Positions 5,973 through 7,595 of a stretch of DNA of 7,595 nt are shown in pieces (positions within the stretch are counted from its first letter, which is position 1; every line of letters begins with the position of its first letter). The notes beneath the pieces were generated by a model that did not search any database, had not been told where the DNA came from, and worked only from the letters and a program-made list of their open reading frames with translations. Origin of the DNA: JALRLA01 sp046047755 (GTDB taxonomy: Bacteria > Bacteroidota > Bacteroidia > NS11-12g > UBA955); contig JBJOHK010000150.1 of NCBI GenBank assembly GCA_046047755.1, forward strand, positions 1-7,595. Reading direction: 5' to 3'. The position numbers and the translations under genes were made by a program.

Positions 5973-6788
5973 ATGAGTGTACACAACAACATTCGTAAGG
6001 TGACTACCCACCAACTTCACGAGATGAAGACCCGTGGCGAGCGCATTTCCATGCTAACGGCTTACGATTATTCAATGGCGCAAATTGTCGATGCTGCTGG
6101 AATTGATGTAATCTTAGTCGGTGACAGTGCTTCGAATGTGATGGCTGGACACGAGACCACCTTGCCCATTACCTTGGACCAGATGATTTATCATGCGAGT
6201 TCTGTGGTACGAGGTGTAGATCGTGCGTTGGTTGTGGTTGATTTGCCCTTCGGATCTTACCAGGGAAACAGTAAAGAAGCGTTGACCAGTACCATACGCA
6301 TCATGAAAGAATCGGGAGCCCATGCTATCAAGATGGAAGGGGGCGAAGAGATCATAGAAAGTATCAAACGAATCTTGACGGCTGGAGTGCCTGTGATGGG
6401 TCACTTAGGTTTGACTCCTCAGAGCATTTATAAATTTGGGACATACAATGTCAGGGCCAAAGAAGAGGCGGAAGCGGCTAAGTTGCTCAGCGATGCCAAA
6501 CTCCTAGAGGAAGCGGGATGCTTCGCTTTGGTGTTAGAAAAGATACCTGCTGCCTTGGCTGAACAAGTAACCAATAGCTTAAACATTCCCGTTATAGGGA
6601 TTGGTGCTGGTGGTGGAGTGGATGGCCAAGTTTTAGTGGCGCACGATTTATTTGGAATTACTCAGCAATTTTCACCGCGATTCCTTCGCCGTTACTTAAA
6701 TTTGTACGACGATATGAAAGGGGCGGTGCAGCAATACATCGCTGACGTCAAGTCGCGGGATTTCCCCAATCAAAACGAACAGTATTGA
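5973..6788 (+). CDS. panB: 3-methyl-2-oxobutanoate hydroxymethyltransferase
   Basis: PanB transfers a hydroxymethyl group from 5,10-methylenetetrahydrofolate to 2-oxoisovalerate (3-methyl-2-oxobutanoate), making ketopantoate in the first committed step of pantothenate and coenzyme A synthesis. It is a cytosolic Mg2+-dependent (beta/alpha)8 barrel, decameric in E. coli. The 271 residues match the usual length. Visible signatures are MLTAYDYSMA (27-36), VGDSASNVMAGHETT (49-63), VVVDLPFGSY (87-96), KMEGG (120-124), PVMGHLGLTPQS (140-151), LVLEKIP (186-192) and PVIGIGAGGGVDGQVLV (206-222). By comparison with the E. coli enzyme, D51, D90 and E122 should bind the metal and E189 should be the catalytic acid/base. 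The ATG at 5973 (MSVHNNIRKVTTHQ) is chosen because family members begin here. An in-frame ATG at 5889 would add 28 residues of no recognisable sequence. The gene is divergent from the DUF4249 gene, and tRNA-Val follows after 8 nt with no terminator between. panC and panD are not in the window. Confidence 0.97.
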   Translation: MSVHNNIRKVTTHQLHEMKTRGERISMLTAYDYSMAQIVDAAGIDVILVGDSASNVMAGHETTLPITLDQMIYHASSVVRGVDRALVVVDLPFGSYQGNSKEALTSTIRIMKESGAHAIKMEGGEEIIESIKRILTAGVPVMGHLGLTPQSIYKFGTYNVRAKEEAEAAKLLSDAKLLEEAGCFALVLEKIPAALAEQVTNSLNIPVIGIGAGGGVDGQVLVAHDLFGITQQFSPRFLRRYLNLYDDMKGAVQQYIADVKSRDFPNQNEQY

Positions 6789-6796
6789 TGACAAAA

Positions 6797-6871
6797 GGGC
6801 TGTTAGCTCAGTTGGTTTAGAGCACTATCTTGACAAGGTAGGGGTCGATGGTTCGAATCCATTACAGCCCA
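6797..6871 (+). tRNA. tRNA-Val (anticodon GAC)
   Basis: The 75-nt sequence folds as a complete cloverleaf. The acceptor stem pairs GGGCTGT (6797-6803) with ACAGCCC (6864-6870), with discriminator A at 6871. The D-arm is GCTC/GAGC with loop AGTTGGTTTA. The anticodon arm is CTATC/GGTAG with loop TTGACAA. The variable region is GGGTC, and the T-arm is GATGG/CCATT with loop TTCGAAT. The anticodon is GAC at 6832-6834, reading GUC and GUU valine codons. The 3' CCA is not encoded (ACA follows the acceptor stem), so it must be added by the CCA-adding enzyme. It lies 8 nt after panB and just before a strong terminator, so it is probably processed from a panB transcript or has its own promoter inside panB. 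Confidence 0.97.
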
Positions 6872-6873
6872 CA

Positions 6874-6903
6874 AAAAAAGCCCCGACCAGTCGGGGCTTT
6901 TTT
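6874..6903. terminator. Bidirectional intrinsic terminator after tRNA-Val and transaldolase
   Basis: The stem AAAAAAGCCCCGA (6874-6886) and TCGGGGCTTTTTT (6891-6903) closes a CCAG loop, and its A and T runs make it symmetrical, so it works in either direction. It ends the panB-tRNA-Val unit on the plus strand and the transaldolase gene (stop at 6922) on the minus strand. The stem is the same as at 656-684 apart from longer flanking A/T runs. Confidence 0.92.
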
Positions 6904-6921
6904 ATGAAATTCCGTATTGGT

Positions 6922-7581
6922 TTAACCTTGGTTGGCTTTAGCGTGGTCAGCCAAGAATTGGGCCAAGCCATTGTCGGTCAAGGGGTGCTTCAAAAGGCCT
7001 GTGATGGCGCTCAAGGGGCAAGTGACAACATCGGCGCCGGCTTTGGCGGCTTGAACAATGTGCAAGGGCGTGCGAACAGAAGCGGCCAATATTTGGGTTT
7101 GGAACCCTTGAATGGTGTAGATATCCGAAATGTCTTCAATCAATTGCATGCCATCCCAGTTGATGTCATCCAAACGGCCGATGAAGGGAGACAAATAGGT
7201 AGCGCCAGCTTTGGCAGCCAGAATGGCTTGACCCGCGCTGAACACCAAAGTGCAGTTGGTGCGAATGCCCGCTTTAGTAAAGTGGGCGATGGCCTTGATG
7301 CCCTCTTTGATCATGGGTACTTTCACAACTATGTTTTTGTGCAGGGCCGCTAATTTTTCACCTTCGGCTACCATGCCAGCAAAATCGGTGCTGATTACTT
7401 CGGCGCTGACATCGCCATCCACCATCTCGCAAATGGTTTTGTAATGCTGCAGTACGGCTGCGTCGCCTACGATGCCTTCTTTAGCCATCAAGCTGGGGTT
7501 GGTGGTAACGCCGTCCAAAATGCCCAAATCATGAGCTTCCTGAATCTGGGCCAAATTGGCCGTATCGATGAAAAATTTCAT
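6922..7581 (-). CDS. tal: Small transaldolase (TalC/FSA-type family)
   Basis: This cytosolic class I (Schiff-base) aldolase of 219 residues belongs to the short transaldolase/fructose-6-phosphate aldolase family. It transfers a dihydroxyacetone unit between sugar phosphates in the non-oxidative pentose phosphate pathway. Visible features are the opening FIDTAN with D6, DGVTTNPSL (23-31), NIVVKVPM with the Schiff-base lysine K87, TNCTLVFS (108-115), SPFIGRLDD (131-139) and ILAASVR (164-170). The residue matching Tyr131 of E. coli fructose-6-phosphate aldolase is F133. Phenylalanine there is typical of true transaldolases, so I favour transaldolase over aldolase activity. The length is full for the short subfamily, which forms decamers in characterised members. 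The ATG at 7581 is supported by the family N-terminus and by a perfect -7 promoter box 4 nt upstream. The gene converges on tRNA-Val and shares its terminator. Confidence 0.96.
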   Translation of the reverse strand: MKFFIDTANLAQIQEAHDLGILDGVTTNPSLMAKEGIVGDAAVLQHYKTICEMVDGDVSAEVISTDFAGMVAEGEKLAALHKNIVVKVPMIKEGIKAIAHFTKAGIRTNCTLVFSAGQAILAAKAGATYLSPFIGRLDDINWDGMQLIEDISDIYTIQGFQTQILAASVRTPLHIVQAAKAGADVVTCPLSAITGLLKHPLTDNGLAQFLADHAKANQG

Positions 7582-7585
7582 GGTA

Positions 7586-7593
7586 CAAAGGTA
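7586..7593 (-). promoter_or_regulatory. -7 promoter box of the transaldolase gene
   Basis: The minus strand reads TACCTTTG, an exact match to the Bacteroidota -7 consensus TAnnTTTG, with only TACC between it and the ATG at 7581. The matching -33 TTG would lie beyond the right edge of the window (about positions 7613-7615), so it cannot be confirmed here. The short distance predicts a leaderless or nearly leaderless mRNA. Confidence 0.6.
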
Positions 7594-7595
7594 GG

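Noticed and set aside
5877..6020. Longer N-terminus for the DUF4249 protein starting at ATG 6020
   Set aside because: It would put 48 unrelated residues before the signal peptide and overlap the start of the divergent panB gene. The GTG at 5876 gives a normal lipoprotein signal peptide.
6904..7353. Plus-strand open frame of 149 codons opposite the transaldolase gene
   Set aside because: It starts inside the terminator tail and mirrors the highly conserved transaldolase frame; no recognisable protein features.
1..7595. Mobile element, CRISPR array, toxin-antitoxin or defence system
   Set aside because: No transposase, integrase, regularly spaced repeat or recognisable defence gene was seen; all coding space is occupied by housekeeping or envelope genes.

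Overview
The window looks like ordinary chromosomal core DNA from a member of the Bacteroidota, possibly in or near the Flavobacteriales or Sphingobacteriales. Four signs support this. There is a DUF4249 lipoprotein, a family essentially confined to this phylum. No gene start has a Shine-Dalgarno sequence. Promoter elements match the phylum's own consensus (TTG, about 19 nt, TAnnTTTG). The C4 zinc-ribbon coiled-coil protein is of the type usually found beside Nif3 in these genomes. No mobile element, CRISPR array or phage gene is visible.

Layout from left to right. Bases 1-636 (+) hold the 3' part of a coiled-coil/zinc-ribbon protein, followed by a strong bidirectional terminator. Bases 709-2804 (-) hold a two-gene operon: a membrane-anchored protein of unknown function, then a ClC-family chloride transporter, 5 nt apart. 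Bases 2890-4800 (-) hold dnaK, with its own hairpin terminator downstream and an unusual upstream region (TGCCA/TGGCA half-sites and a sigma-54-like -24/-12 match). Bases 4896-5876 (-) hold the DUF4249 outer-membrane-type lipoprotein. It is divergent from panB (5973-6788, +), the first committed enzyme of pantothenate and coenzyme A synthesis. Eight bases after panB lies a tRNA-Val(GAC), then a second bidirectional terminator. This separates panB-tRNA from the convergent small transaldolase gene (6922-7581, -).

The genes do not form one pathway. They are housekeeping functions: chaperone, vitamin synthesis, pentose phosphate metabolism, ion transport and translation. I see no convincing new multi-gene system. 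The points worth a second look are regulatory and residue-level. Two genes have a -7 promoter box only 4 nt before the start codon, implying leaderless or nearly leaderless mRNAs. The dnaK upstream region has a sigma-54-like match and no CIRCE. panB and tRNA-Val probably share a transcript. The ClC protein has valine where classical Cl-/H+ exchangers have the internal proton glutamate.
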